Below, one piece after another: positions 14,879 through 22,800 of a DNA stretch of 37,990 nt. Position 1 is the stretch's first letter. Each line of letters opens with the position of its first letter. Below the pieces are notes generated by a model. The model ran no database searches. It was given only the letters and a program-made list of their open reading frames with translations, and was not told the DNA's origin. A program made the position numbers and the translations under genes. Source of the DNA: Zoogloeaceae bacterium (GTDB lineage: Bacteria; Pseudomonadota; Gammaproteobacteria; Burkholderiales; Rhodocyclaceae); the NCBI GenBank assembly GCA_016791025.1, contig JAEUNX010000071.1:1-37990 (forward strand), in the 5' to 3' direction.

Positions 14879-15622
14879 ATGGGGCGGCAGGAAACGGTGG
14901 TCTTGGTGACCGGCGCCGGTCGGCGCGTCGGTGCGCAGATTGCGAGGACCTTGCACGGCGAGGGCGCAAATGTAGTCCTCCACTGCCGCCATTCTCGTGT
15001 GGAGGCGGCGACCTTGGTGGCGGAACTCAATCGGATGCGCCACGAGTCCGCCCTGGTGGTCCAGGGTGATTTGCTGGCCCCTGGTGAGCCTGACGCCATT
15101 GTCGCGGCAGCACTGGCCTGGCGAGGCCGGCTCGACGGACTGGTGAACAACGCTTCGACGTTCTATCGCACCCCCCTTGGCACCATCGATGAGACCGCCT
15201 GGGCGGATCTGATGGGAACTAACCTCAAGGCGCCCCTATTCCTGACCCAAGCCGCTGGAGCAGCGCTGCGGGCGGCCCAGGGCGCGGTGGTGAATATTAT
15301 CGATATCCACGCCGAGCGCCCTCTGGCGGGTTACCCGGTCTATTGTGCGGCGAAGGCGGGGTTGGTTGGTTTGACTCGTGCTCTGGCCATAGAGCTTGCG
15401 CCAGCCGTGCGGGTCAACGGAGTGGCTCCCGGTCCGGTGGCGTGGCCGGAGGACGACCAATTTCCCCAGGAGGAGCGCGAGCGCATCATCGGACACACGC
15501 TGCTGCGGCGCTCCGGAGAGCCAGCGGATATCGCCGGAGCGGTCAAATTCCTGATCTTCGAAGCCCCCTTCGTCACCGGCCAGATCCTGGCCGTGGATGG
15601 CGGACGGGGAGCCCATCTGTAA
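14879..15622 (+). CDS. Pteridine reductase (PTR1/FolM-type SDR)
   Basis: A short-chain dehydrogenase of 247 residues that should reduce pterins or folates with NADPH. The nucleotide motif T-G-A-G-R-R-V-G (residues 11-18) carries the arginine pair typical of pteridine reductases. The catalytic set is D142, Y155 and K159, the same D-x12-Y-x3-K arrangement as PTR1, rather than the usual Ser-Tyr-Lys of SDRs. The end matches family sequence (GQILAVDGG). The ATG at 14879 fits the SDR start; a GTG at 14873 is closer to the Shine-Dalgarno sequence AGGGAG (14862-14867) and is possible. A long upstream extension of the frame is antisense to the methyltransferase gene and is rejected. The gene is followed by ttcA with its own -10 candidate. 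Confidence 0.88.
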   Translation: MGRQETVVLVTGAGRRVGAQIARTLHGEGANVVLHCRHSRVEAATLVAELNRMRHESALVVQGDLLAPGEPDAIVAAALAWRGRLDGLVNNASTFYRTPLGTIDETAWADLMGTNLKAPLFLTQAAGAALRAAQGAVVNIIDIHAERPLAGYPVYCAAKAGLVGLTRALAIELAPAVRVNGVAPGPVAWPEDDQFPQEERERIIGHTLLRRSGEPADIAGAVKFLIFEAPFVTGQILAVDGGRGAHL

Positions 15623-15636
15623 TGGATTGCCAAGGG

Positions 15637-15642
15637 TATAAT
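15637..15642 (+). promoter_or_regulatory. Candidate -10 box of ttcA
   Basis: A perfect TATAAT lies 31 bp before the ttcA start in the 50-bp gap after the pteridine reductase gene. No good -35 box is present at the right distance (15614-15620 reads roughly CATCTG), so activator dependence or a chance match are both possible. Confidence 0.35.
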
Positions 15643-15672
15643 GCACTTCCTTGAATTAGCCTGGATTCCATC

Positions 15673-16596
15673 GTGAATACCCCCTCCCGCGCTTTGATTG
15701 CTGAAGCGGATTGCGAGTCCGTGGAGGGTCGCCATTCGAACACCTTTCTGCGTCTGAAAAAGAAGCTTGAGCGCCAGGTGGGATCAGCAATTGCGGATTT
15801 CAACCTGATTGAGGATGGCGACACCGTGATGGTGTGCCTCTCCGGCGGGAAGGATTCCTACGGGATGCTTTCGCTCCTGATGGCTTTGCAGGCGCGAGCC
15901 CCGGTGGAATTCCGGCTGATCGCCATGAACCTGGACCAGCGGCAGCCCGGCTTTCCGGCCGACATCTTGCCGGCGTATTGCCGGTCCCTCGGGGTCGAAT
16001 TCCATGGCGTGACGGAAGACACCTATTCCATCGTTCGGGACAAAATTCCTGAAGGCAAGACGACCTGCTCGCTCTGCTCCCGGTTACGGCGCGGCATCAT
16101 CTATCGCACGGCCAAGGAGCTGGGCGCGACGAAGATTGCACTGGGGCACCACCGGGACGATCTCGTCGAAACCTTGTTTCTCAACCTGTTCTTCGGCGGG
16201 CGTCTCAAAGCGATGCCTCCCAAGCTCGTCAGCGACGACGGGCAGCACGTGGTGATCCGGCCGCTGGCCTACTGTCCGGAACGTGATCTGGCCCGTTTCG
16301 CCCGGGCGATGGCCTATCCCATCATCCCCTGCAATCTATGCGGGTCCCAGGAAAACGCACAGCGCAAGCAGGTCAAGGCGATGCTGGAGAACTGGGAGCG
16401 CGTGCATCCCGGACGGGTAGAATCCATCTTTACCGCCATGAAGAACGTCGTGCCGTCTCATTTGGCGGATGCGTCGCTCTTTCCGTTCAAGTCGCTAAGT
16501 CAAGGTGATCCGGTGGATGAGGGTGATCTGGCCTTTGATCCGCCCACCCTGTCCATGGATTTCAGTTTGGGCCCAATCGGCTTGGTTTCCCAATGA
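15673..16596 (+). CDS. ttcA: tRNA 2-thiocytidine(32) synthetase TtcA
   Basis: TtcA thiolates cytidine 32 of several tRNAs using ATP and an iron-sulfur cluster. The 307-residue protein has the PP-loop S57-G-G-K-D-S62 and paired cysteines C132/C135 (CSLC) and C220/C223 (CNLC), which include the cluster ligands known from E. coli TtcA. The block [20 protein letters not shown] is family-specific. The start is GTG 15673; the frame is closed upstream and no Shine-Dalgarno sequence is evident. The C-terminal tail beyond about residue 280 is poorly conserved in the family. Confidence 0.94.
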   Translation: MNTPSRALIAEADCESVEGRHSNTFLRLKKKLERQVGSAIADFNLIEDGDTVMVCLSGGKDSYGMLSLLMALQARAPVEFRLIAMNLDQRQPGFPADILPAYCRSLGVEFHGVTEDTYSIVRDKIPEGKTTCSLCSRLRRGIIYRTAKELGATKIALGHHRDDLVETLFLNLFFGGRLKAMPPKLVSDDGQHVVIRPLAYCPERDLARFARAMAYPIIPCNLCGSQENAQRKQVKAMLENWERVHPGRVESIFTAMKNVVPSHLADASLFPFKSLSQGDPVDEGDLAFDPPTLSMDFSLGPIGLVSQ

Positions 16597-16648
16597 GCCC
16601 GGCAGGCGTCGCCCCTCTGCGTCTTCCCCTCCCAGCGAAGGCTTGGCC

Positions 16649-17518
16649 ATGAGCTCGCGGCGGAATCTGTGTGTGCTGGCCACCGAGGTTATTGGCGGTG
16701 CGACGCTGGCTCAGCGCCTGGGCGAGGGCGAAGCGCGGCGAGCCGTGGATCGCTGCGTCAATCGGGTCGGACGGGTGGTCGAGTCGAATCACGGCCTCTT
16801 CCTCCATGCCGGGGATGATCGGCTGATCGCCGGATTCGAACGCTGTGACACCGGCGTGCAAGCGGCTTGCGAAATGCTTGAGCGGGTGGCGAGTCTGCCA
16901 CCGAATAGTGGCGTCCGGCTTGCGATCCATATTGGAGTCCACTATGGCCCGGTGGATGTGGGAGCCCGACCAGAAGGTGAGGCCATGGACATGGCTTGCC
17001 GGCTCCAGGGGATGGCGCGCGCAGGCGAAGCGCTGGCGAGCGGGCCGGCGGTGGTGCTGCTGTCCCCGGCCACGCGGCAGTTCGCCGGTCCGGCCGAAGA
17101 GCGAGCTCCGGTCGGGACCAAGCTCGATTGGCCGATTTATGCCCTGGGCGCCCGGGGTGGGATCACCACGTCCCTGCCACCTGCTTCACGCCTGTCCCAG
17201 CGTTTGCAGGTCCGGCATCAGCAAGACTTCCACGTAGTGGAGGATCATCGGCCGATTCTGCTACTTGGGCGCGAATTGGGGAACGACGTGGTGGTGATCG
17301 ATCCCAGGGCTTCCCGCCAGCATGCCCGAATTGAGCGACGTCGCGAGGGGTTTGTCCTGGTTGATCAAAGCACCAATGGCACCTTCGTCATTCTCGATGG
17401 TCAGTCCGAGCAATGCGTGAAACGGGCTGAAACGACCCTGATCGGCCAGGGGCGCATCGGTTGTGGCTTTTCGGCCAACGAGGTTGAGCGAGATCTGATT
17501 TTCTTCGAAATCGTGTAG
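16649..17518 (+). CDS. Class III cyclase-like domain fused to an FHA domain
   Basis: A 289-residue cytosolic protein of two domains. Residues about 5-165 align with class III nucleotide cyclases: the opening VLATEVIGGATLAQRLGE replaces the usual FADVSGST, with E13 where the first metal Asp belongs; D56/D57 may keep the second; the core VRLAIHIGVHYGPVDVG is well kept; the later Asn is D in GEAMDMACRL. Residues about 203-270 form a phosphothreonine-binding FHA domain with L-G-R (206-208), S-R-Q-H (222-225) and S-T-N-G-T (241-245). The domain order suggests a scaffold or sensor that reads Ser/Thr phosphorylation; cyclase activity is doubtful. AAGG is 7 nt before the ATG. No kinase gene is nearby, so the partner is unknown. 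Confidence 0.82.
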   Translation: MSSRRNLCVLATEVIGGATLAQRLGEGEARRAVDRCVNRVGRVVESNHGLFLHAGDDRLIAGFERCDTGVQAACEMLERVASLPPNSGVRLAIHIGVHYGPVDVGARPEGEAMDMACRLQGMARAGEALASGPAVVLLSPATRQFAGPAEERAPVGTKLDWPIYALGARGGITTSLPPASRLSQRLQVRHQQDFHVVEDHRPILLLGRELGNDVVVIDPRASRQHARIERRREGFVLVDQSTNGTFVILDGQSEQCVKRAETTLIGQGRIGCGFSANEVERDLIFFEIV

Positions 17519-17919
17519 GTGGCAAGGGCGGTCTCGCTTCGCCAGCGTTGCTCAATCAACGGCCATCCGCCTCCATGGCGAAATTCCTTTGCGGCGGCGA
17601 CCCCTAATTTGGCTCCGACTCATTATTGGGGCGGGCGATCGGCCTGCGGGGGTGTCCCCACGACCCTTCCGGATATGTCCGGCCGCCAGTCTGATTTCGG
17701 CCAAGCTCGTTGAGGGGCAAGGATTCTCGGCGGGTGGGGGCAAGCAAGGGTTTGCGCTCACCGAGGCACTGCCGTCCTAAGCACACTGGGAGGCGCTCAA
17801 TGCTGGACGGGTGCGGATAAGGCGACCCGAGACCCACCACGGTCGAAGCATGGGTCCGGGTTCTGGCAACTTACTGGCAAATTACCGGATTTCACGCCGT
17901 CTGGCTGGCCATGACAGGG
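17519..17919. other. Gene-free region with inverted repeats
   Basis: About 400 bp between the FHA protein gene and psiF. The short open frames here (up to 78 codons on both strands) have no ribosome sites and no recognisable sequence, so I do not call them. Visible structure: an 11-bp inverted repeat with a single-base bulge, ACCCG-A-GACCCA / TGGGTCCGGGT (17825-17836 and 17851-17861), and right after it two copies of an 11-bp tandem repeat CTGGCAA-C/A-TTA (17863-17884). There is no T-run to make the hairpin a terminator. It does not resemble RNase P, SRP, 6S or tmRNA to my eye. Confidence 0.5.
17825..17861. repeat. Inverted repeat in the gene-free region
   Basis: ACCCG-A-GACCCA (17825-17836) pairs with TGGGTCCGGGT (17851-17861) over 11 bp with one bulged A and a 14-nt loop. 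It is flanked on the right by an imperfect 11-bp tandem duplication (17863-17884). Confidence 0.6.
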
Positions 17920-18246
17920 TCACTGCTTGAGGCATTGAGACATGAAGGCGTTCCTCGCGTCGCCTTTTAGCGTCTTTGCGCTCGCCTCCTTATTACAGGT
18001 CTTCATTTTTTCTTGCTGAGTCGTCCGGGCCGATGCGACCGGGGCTGCCGCGTCGGCGGGCGCTGCGGGCTTGGTCTTGCCGGAGAGGCATTGTTGCATG
18101 AAGCTTGCGCGGGCGTCTCCAGTCAGACTTTGGGTCTTGGCATCTGCATTGCATTGTTTCATCCGCTCTTGCTGGGGTCCTGCCATGGCAGGCGCAACGG
18201 CCAATAGGCCGATGAGGATCAAGGACGTCTGGGCGATACGGTTCAT
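17920..18246 (-). CDS. psiF: PsiF-repeat periplasmic protein
   Basis: A small exported protein of 108 residues with a signal peptide cleaved near residue 22 (APAMAG). It contains two PsiF repeats (about 25-54 and 77-107), each with the pattern QQE-(R/K)-MK-x-C and GDAR-x-x-FM-x-QCL. The four cysteines C32, C53, C84 and C105 have the same 21-residue spacing in each repeat, which suggests an internal disulfide per repeat in the periplasm. E. coli PsiF is induced by phosphate starvation, but its molecular role is unknown. AGGGAG precedes the ATG by 5 nt. A good sigma-70 promoter lies upstream (18284-18312), so it is probably transcribed apart from hprK. Confidence 0.9.
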   Translation of the reverse strand: MNRIAQTSLILIGLLAVAPAMAGPQQERMKQCNADAKTQSLTGDARASFMQQCLSGKTKPAAPADAAAPVASARTTQQEKMKTCNKEASAKTLKGDARNAFMSQCLKQ

Positions 18247-18263
18247 GAAAGCTCCCTGAGTGT

Positions 18264-18277
18264 GTTCGACATCGAAC
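18264..18277. promoter_or_regulatory. Palindrome at the predicted psiF transcription start
   Basis: GTTCGA-CA-TCGAAC is a perfect two-fold palindrome with a 2-bp centre. It begins 18 bp before the psiF start codon and overlaps the predicted +1 (about 18277). It could be an operator, or fold as a hairpin at the very 5' end of the mRNA. It does not look like a Pho box. Confidence 0.5.
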
Positions 18278-18283
18278 GGAAAA

Positions 18284-18312
18284 ATGATATTTGCATGAAC
18301 TCAGCGTGGCAA
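18284..18312 (-). promoter_or_regulatory. Sigma-70-type promoter of psiF
   Basis: On the minus strand, TTGCCA (18307-18312) and TATCAT (18284-18289) are separated by exactly 17 bp; each has one mismatch to consensus. The gap to the preceding gene hprK is 81 bp and the promoter fits entirely within it. Confidence 0.6.
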
Positions 18313-18327
18313 GATCTCGCCACCAGG

Positions 18328-19272
18328 TCATCCCTTGCCATGCTCTTCGCCAAGAAGAACCGCTTGCTGCTTTTCGATGAATTCGGCCGTGGAGTCGATA
18401 CCGCGCAATTGAAGGATGGCGGAGCGGACAGCGGCTTCCAGAAGCACCGCGATATTTCGTCCCGCCGCGACCGGAACGACCACCCGACGGATGGGGACTC
18501 CGAGAATGTCTTCGGATTCCTGCTCCAATTGCAGGCGCAATGGGTCATCGACACCTGGGGTGCGCCGTTGCAGGTGGACAATGAGTTTCAGGCGCATCTT
18601 TCGGCGGCACGCCGTTTCGCCGAAAATTGTCCGAATGTTGAGGATGCCCAGGCCGCGGACTTCGATGAAATTGCGTAGAAGCTCTGGGCACCGGCCTTCC
18701 AGGACCGTCGGTGCGATCCGGGAAAATTCGACTATGTCATCGGCCACCAGACCATGGCCGCGAGAGATCAGTTCCACGGCCAGTTCCGACTTGCCGGCCC
18801 CAGAGTCTCCGGTGATGAAGACGCCCAGCCCGAGAACGTCCATGAAGACGCCATGGAGCGAGACTTTTTCGGCCAACTGGCGGGAGAGGAACAAACGTAA
18901 TTGGTCGACGATGCTCGCCGCCGGCAGGGGTGTGGTCAGTAGGGCCACCTCCGCCACTTCGCACTGACGTCGAAGCAACGTGGGCACCTCGCAGGCGTCG
19001 GCAACGATTATCGCCGGCGGTTTGGCCGCAAGAATCTCTGCAAACTGGTGTGCGACCTTTTCGCGGGTATGGCGACGTGCCCAAGCCAACTCGGCGCCAC
19101 CGATGATCTGGACCCGGTCGGGATGAATCAGGTTGAGGTGGCCAACGAGATCCGCGGGCCAGATTCGCTCTTCTGAAACTGAAATGAGCGCGTCAAGGCG
19201 GCCGCCCAGGTGGCTGAGTTGCAGTCGCTGCCGGTTGGCTTCAAACAGCTGCGCGACGCTGGTTTGGCGCAT
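18328..19272 (-). CDS. hprK: HPr kinase/phosphorylase
   Basis: A 314-residue bifunctional enzyme that phosphorylates or dephosphorylates a serine of HPr. The start MRQTSVAQLFEANRQRLQL (19272) gives the normal length, while the longer frame is antisense or out-of-frame ptsN sequence. Visible: catalytic H140 in SLHGVF, the P-loop G-D-S-G-A-G-K-S (155-162), D178/D179 in VADD, and the family block EVRGLGILNIRTIFG. It overlaps the 3' end of ptsN by 32 bp. In many proteobacteria rapZ and the HPr/EI genes follow, but here psiF comes next, so the phosphorylation partner is encoded elsewhere. Confidence 0.94.
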   Translation of the reverse strand: MRQTSVAQLFEANRQRLQLSHLGGRLDALISVSEERIWPADLVGHLNLIHPDRVQIIGGAELAWARRHTREKVAHQFAEILAAKPPAIIVADACEVPTLLRRQCEVAEVALLTTPLPAASIVDQLRLFLSRQLAEKVSLHGVFMDVLGLGVFITGDSGAGKSELAVELISRGHGLVADDIVEFSRIAPTVLEGRCPELLRNFIEVRGLGILNIRTIFGETACRRKMRLKLIVHLQRRTPGVDDPLRLQLEQESEDILGVPIRRVVVPVAAGRNIAVLLEAAVRSAILQLRGIDSTAEFIEKQQAVLLGEEHGKG

Positions 19273-19726
19273 CTGGCCCCCAGTTCGCAAACAGGTTATG
19301 AATCGCCTCACTATCTCCCGCTGTGGCGAGCGATTCGCGGAAATTTCGCTCGCTGAACATCTGAGCGAGCTCGGAAAGCAGCTGAAGATGCTGCTCGGTC
19401 GCCTGCTCTGGCACCAGCAATACGAATAGAAGGTTGACCGGCCGGCCATCCGGAGCATCGAACTGAACCGGTTCGGCGAGGCGGAAAAAAGCGCCTGTGG
19501 CTTCCTTCAGTCCCTTGATTCGGCCATGGGGAATGGCAATGCCCTGCCCGAGACCGGTGGAGCCGAGTTTTTCTCGGGCGAAAAGGCTGTCGAAGACGAC
19601 GCTGCGGTTGATGCCTTGATTGTTCTCGAAGAGCAGTCCGGCCTGCTCGAAAACGCGCTTCTTGCTGCTGGCCTCAAGATGAGCCACGACGTTGGAGATC
19701 GGCAGGAGTCTGGCAATCAGGTTCAT
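19241..19726 (-). CDS. ptsN: PTS IIA-like nitrogen regulatory protein PtsN (EIIA-Ntr)
   Basis: A 161-residue cytosolic regulator that receives phosphate from NPr and controls functions such as potassium uptake and nitrogen metabolism. The phosphorylated residue is H67 in GIAIPHGRI. The N-terminus MNLIARLLPISNVV is the family start; an ATG 11 codons upstream (19759) is ignored. It follows hpf after a structured 132-bp gap and overlaps hprK, consistent with the rpoN-hpf-ptsN-hprK regulatory cluster. Confidence 0.94.
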   Translation of the reverse strand: MNLIARLLPISNVVAHLEASSKKRVFEQAGLLFENNQGINRSVVFDSLFAREKLGSTGLGQGIAIPHGRIKGLKEATGAFFRLAEPVQFDAPDGRPVNLLFVLLVPEQATEQHLQLLSELAQMFSERNFRESLATAGDSEAIHNLFANWGPDAPNQRRAAV

Positions 19727-19799
19727 GCTCGAATGGCCACCGCCAAAATGCAATGCCAATGCGTGGGTCGGGTATCGGAAACGATGGGCGCGAACGCGG

Positions 19800-19843
19800 G
19801 CTGCGCGCCCATTATAAACGGAATATTTTCCGTGGCGCGCAGC
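19800..19843. repeat. Nested inverted repeats between hpf and ptsN
   Basis: Outer arms GCTGCGCGCC (19800-19809) and GGCGCGCAGC (19834-19843) are perfectly complementary over 10 bp. Inside lies a second hairpin, ACGGAA-TATT-TTCCGT (19818-19833). The minus-strand sequence between them contains TATAAT (19811-19816) without a good -35. It may be an attenuator, an RNA processing site, or a promoter region for ptsN-hprK. Confidence 0.6.
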
Positions 19844-19858
19844 GCTGTCTGGACCAGG

Positions 19859-20182
19859 TCAGGGTTCGGCGCTTTGGTGTTTCAGCGAGTCATGACCATG
19901 ATCGTGGTTTTTCTGCTTGTATTTGAGGACCTGACGATCGAGCTTGTCGACCATGGCATCGATGGCGGCGTACATGTCGGCCTCGTCACTCTCCACATGG
20001 ATGTCCTTGCCACGGACGTGGACCGTCACCTCCGATTTTTGACGGAGCTTCTCGACCGAGAGGATGACATTCACGCTGGTCACGTTGTCGAAGTGGCGAA
20101 TGACCCGATCCAGTTTGCTGGTGACGTACTCGCGAATCGCAGGGGTGACCTCGACATGGTGGCCCGTGATGGTGAGGTTCAT
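19859..20182 (-). CDS. hpf: Ribosome hibernation promoting factor (HPF/YfiA family)
   Basis: A 107-residue protein of the short HPF type, which binds the 30S A/P site in stationary phase and helps form 100S particles or protects 70S ribosomes. It begins MNLTITGHHVEVTPAIREYV and shows the family pattern DIHVESDEADMYAAIDAMVDKLDRQ, with a His/Lys/Asp-rich tail. The 12-bp gap after rpoN contains AAGGAG (20188-20193) 5 nt before the ATG, an excellent ribosome site. The position between rpoN and ptsN is the classical one. Confidence 0.95.
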   Translation of the reverse strand: MNLTITGHHVEVTPAIREYVTSKLDRVIRHFDNVTSVNVILSVEKLRQKSEVTVHVRGKDIHVESDEADMYAAIDAMVDKLDRQVLKYKQKNHDHGHDSLKHQSAEP

Positions 20183-20194
20183 AGTGACTCCTTC

Positions 20195-21628
20195 TTAGAT
20201 GGTCTTGCGCAGGCTGACCGGCGGGATATTCAGAGACTCGCGGTACTTTGCTACGGTACGGCGGGCCACGACGATTCCCTGCTGGCCGAGTAATTCGGCA
20301 ATCTTGGCGTCGGACAGTGGTTTTTTCCGGTCCTCCGCGTCCACGAGCTGGCGAAGCAAGGCGCGAATCGCGGTCGAGGAGGCGGCGCCGCCGGTGTCGG
20401 TGGAAACATGACTGCCAAAAAAATATTTGAATTCCAGCACGCCCCGGGGCGTGGCCATGTACTTCTGAGTGGTGACGCGAGACACAGTGGACTCGTGGAG
20501 GCCAAGTTGATCGGCAATCTCCCGCAAAGTCAGCGGCCGCATGGCCACCTCGCCATAATCGAAGAACTGCCGCTGCTGGTCAACGATCGCCTGGGAGACC
20601 CGGAGGATGGTGTCGAAACGCTGCTGGACGTTCTTGATCAGCCATTTCGCTTCCTGCAGCTGGCTAGACAACCCGCCGGATCCGCCCCGATTCTGCTGAA
20701 GGATTTGAGCGTAGAGCTGGTTGATCCGTAGCTTCGGCATCGCATCGGGATTCAGCGCCGCAACCCAGCGATTCCGCATCTTGCGCACCACTACGTCGGG
20801 CACCACATATCGCACGTCCGAAGGCGCAAAACGCGCACCCGGGCGGGGGTCAAGGCTGCAGATGAGGCCATGGGCGTCGCGAAGGAGGTCGTCCTGGCAT
20901 TGGAGAAGACGCTTCAGCTTGGCGAAGTCGCGATTGGCGAGGAGCTCCAGATGCTCCTCCACGATTAAGAGGGCGATCCGGCGGGCAGCCGATTCCGGTA
21001 GGGACTTGAGCTGCAAGGCCAGGCATTCGCCAGGGCCGCGGGCGCCGATGCCGGTGGGCTCCAGATGCTGGACATGGTGGAGCGCAATCTGCAGGTCCTC
21101 GATCTCGAGCTCCAGCTCCTGAGGCAGCAAGGGCAGGAGTTCTTCCAGGGACTGGGACAAATAGCCGTCGTCGTCCAGGGCTTCGATGATGAAGCGGACC
21201 AGGGCCCTATCCTGGTCGCACATCGGGGTCAGGGCCAGTTGTTGGTTCAGGTGTTCCCGCAGGGACGTGTCGGCAGGTTGGAATTCCTGGAAGTCGGTGT
21301 CGTCATCATCATCGCGCTGACTTCCGCTGCCCCCGGTACTCATCCAGTCGCCGGCTTCGTCAAAATCCGCTTGGGGCTCCTGGGGAGCCTCGGGGGCGGG
21401 CTCTTCACCGCTACCGCTCGTCTCAGGGGCGGGCGCATCCGATGGTGCCGTGCCGCCGCCGAGGTCGGGCGGAATGTCTTCCCGTTCAAGCATCGGGTTT
21501 TCAAGGAGGAATCGCTCGATCTCCTGATTGAGCTCAATGGTGGATAGCTGAAGCAGCTTGATCGACTGCTGCAGCTGGGGGGTCAGCGTGAGGTGCTGTG
21601 AGAGCTTGAGCTGAAGAGTCGGCTTCAT
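20195..21628 (-). CDS. rpoN: RNA polymerase sigma-54 factor
   Basis: A 477-residue sigma-54 factor, required for nitrogen and other enhancer-activated genes. Region I is Gln/Leu-rich ([20 protein letters not shown]), followed by an acidic linker with a DDDDDTD run near residue 110, the core-binding region, a helix-turn-helix ([19 protein letters not shown]) and the diagnostic RpoN box [10 protein letters not shown] at 455-464. Length is normal. It is 8 bp downstream of lptB, so transcription probably runs through from the recA/lptB side. Confidence 0.97.
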   Translation of the reverse strand: MKPTLQLKLSQHLTLTPQLQQSIKLLQLSTIELNQEIERFLLENPMLEREDIPPDLGGGTAPSDAPAPETSGSGEEPAPEAPQEPQADFDEAGDWMSTGGSGSQRDDDDDTDFQEFQPADTSLREHLNQQLALTPMCDQDRALVRFIIEALDDDGYLSQSLEELLPLLPQELELEIEDLQIALHHVQHLEPTGIGARGPGECLALQLKSLPESAARRIALLIVEEHLELLANRDFAKLKRLLQCQDDLLRDAHGLICSLDPRPGARFAPSDVRYVVPDVVVRKMRNRWVAALNPDAMPKLRINQLYAQILQQNRGGSGGLSSQLQEAKWLIKNVQQRFDTILRVSQAIVDQQRQFFDYGEVAMRPLTLREIADQLGLHESTVSRVTTQKYMATPRGVLEFKYFFGSHVSTDTGGAASSTAIRALLRQLVDAEDRKKPLSDAKIAELLGQQGIVVARRTVAKYRESLNIPPVSLRKTI

Positions 21629-21636
21629 GGCGATGA

Positions 21637-22359
21637 CTAGAGCCGGAAATGCTCGCCGAGGTACACCTGGCGGACCTGCTCGTTGTGCACGATTTCCTCC
21701 GGCCGACCGCTGGCGAGCACTTCGCCGGCATTAATGATGTAGGCGCGGTCGCAGATGCCGAGGGTCTCGCGAACGTTGTGGTCCGTGATCAGCACCCCGA
21801 TCCCTCGCTCCTTGAGGAAGCGAATGATCTTCTGGATATCTAGCACGGCTATAGGATCAACCCCCGCGAAGGGCTCGTCAAGGAGGATGAGGCGCGGATC
21901 AGTCGCCAATGCGCGGGCGATCTCACAACGCCGCCGCTCCCCTCCGGAGAGGGAAATCGCCGTGTTGTCCCGCAGGTGGGCAATGCCGAGTTCGTTCAGC
22001 AATTCGTCCAGACGGGTCTGCAACTGGTCCTTGGGGGTGCCCTGCAGTTCCAGGACGGCAAGAACGTTCTCGGCCACCGTCAATTTGCGGAAAACGCTCA
22101 TTTCCTGGGGGAGATAGGACAATCCCAACCGGGCCCGGGCGTGGATGGGTAGATGCGTCAGGCGTTGGGCATCGAGGGTGATCTCGCCCCCGTCGGAGGT
22201 CACCAGGCCCACGATCATGTAGAAACAGGTCGTCTTCCCTGCACCATTGGGGCCGAGGAGGCCGACGACCTCTCCGCTGCCCACCGAAAACGACACGTCG
22301 TGGACGACCGTGCGGGATTTGTACTTCTTCCGTAACCCGGTAACGCTAAGCAGGCTCAT
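21637..22359 (-). CDS. lptB: Lipopolysaccharide export ABC ATPase LptB
   Basis: The cytosolic ATPase that with LptFG extracts LPS from the inner membrane. The 240-residue protein has Walker A G-P-N-G-A-G-K-T (36-43), signature L-S-G-G-E-R-R-R, Walker [14 protein letters not shown] and the H-loop ITDHNV. The pairing with rpoN directly downstream identifies it as LptB (once called the ATPase of the rpoN locus). Usually lptC and lptA come directly before lptB; here recX does, overlapping by 14 bp, so lptA and lptC are elsewhere. Confidence 0.95.
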   Translation of the reverse strand: MSLLSVTGLRKKYKSRTVVHDVSFSVGSGEVVGLLGPNGAGKTTCFYMIVGLVTSDGGEITLDAQRLTHLPIHARARLGLSYLPQEMSVFRKLTVAENVLAVLELQGTPKDQLQTRLDELLNELGIAHLRDNTAISLSGGERRRCEIARALATDPRLILLDEPFAGVDPIAVLDIQKIIRFLKERGIGVLITDHNVRETLGICDRAYIINAGEVLASGRPEEIVHNEQVRQVYLGEHFRL

Positions 22360-22792
22360 CGTGACAATCCTTCAGGACCTGACGAATGATCTCGGTGGGA
22401 AACCCGCGATACTGAAGGAAACGGGCCTGACGCGCCCATTCCCGCCGATCCTGGGGTTCACGGCCGAACTTACGGGTCCAGATCTGCCGGGCCCGGGCCA
22501 ACTCGTCGGGGCGCTCCGATTCTTCCAGGGTGGCCTCGATGGTCTCTACGGCAACTCCCGCCCGGACCAGGGTCTGGCGCAATGCCCGATCCCCTTGGCG
22601 CGGTGCGCGGGTCCTCACCAAGCCCTCGGCGTAGCGCCGATCGGACACCAGGTCCCGGGCGGCCAACTCGGCTACCAGCGCCTCCACCTCCTCCGGGCCG
22701 CCGTGGCGCCCCAGTTTCCTTTTCAGGTCCTGCCGACCGTGCTCACGCTGCGCCAAATAGCGAAGCGCGCGGTCGCGGAGGGAGAGTGCCAT
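22346..22792 (-). CDS. recX: Regulatory protein RecX
   Basis: RecX is a small helical modulator that inhibits RecA filament growth. The 148-residue protein begins with the family sequence [23 protein letters not shown], has [14 protein letters not shown] in the second repeat, and a third three-helix repeat at the end ([16 protein letters not shown]). It begins 8 bp after recA, the normal arrangement, and overlaps the start of lptB. Confidence 0.93.
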   Translation of the reverse strand: MALSLRDRALRYLAQREHGRQDLKRKLGRHGGPEEVEALVAELAARDLVSDRRYAEGLVRTRAPRQGDRALRQTLVRAGVAVETIEATLEESERPDELARARQIWTRKFGREPQDRREWARQARFLQYRGFPTEIIRQVLKDCHDEPA

Positions 22793-22800
22793 GGAGCCGG

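Noticed and set aside
17604..17840. 78-codon minus-strand frame in the gene-free region
   Set aside because: No ribosome site, no conserved motif, composition like other chance frames.
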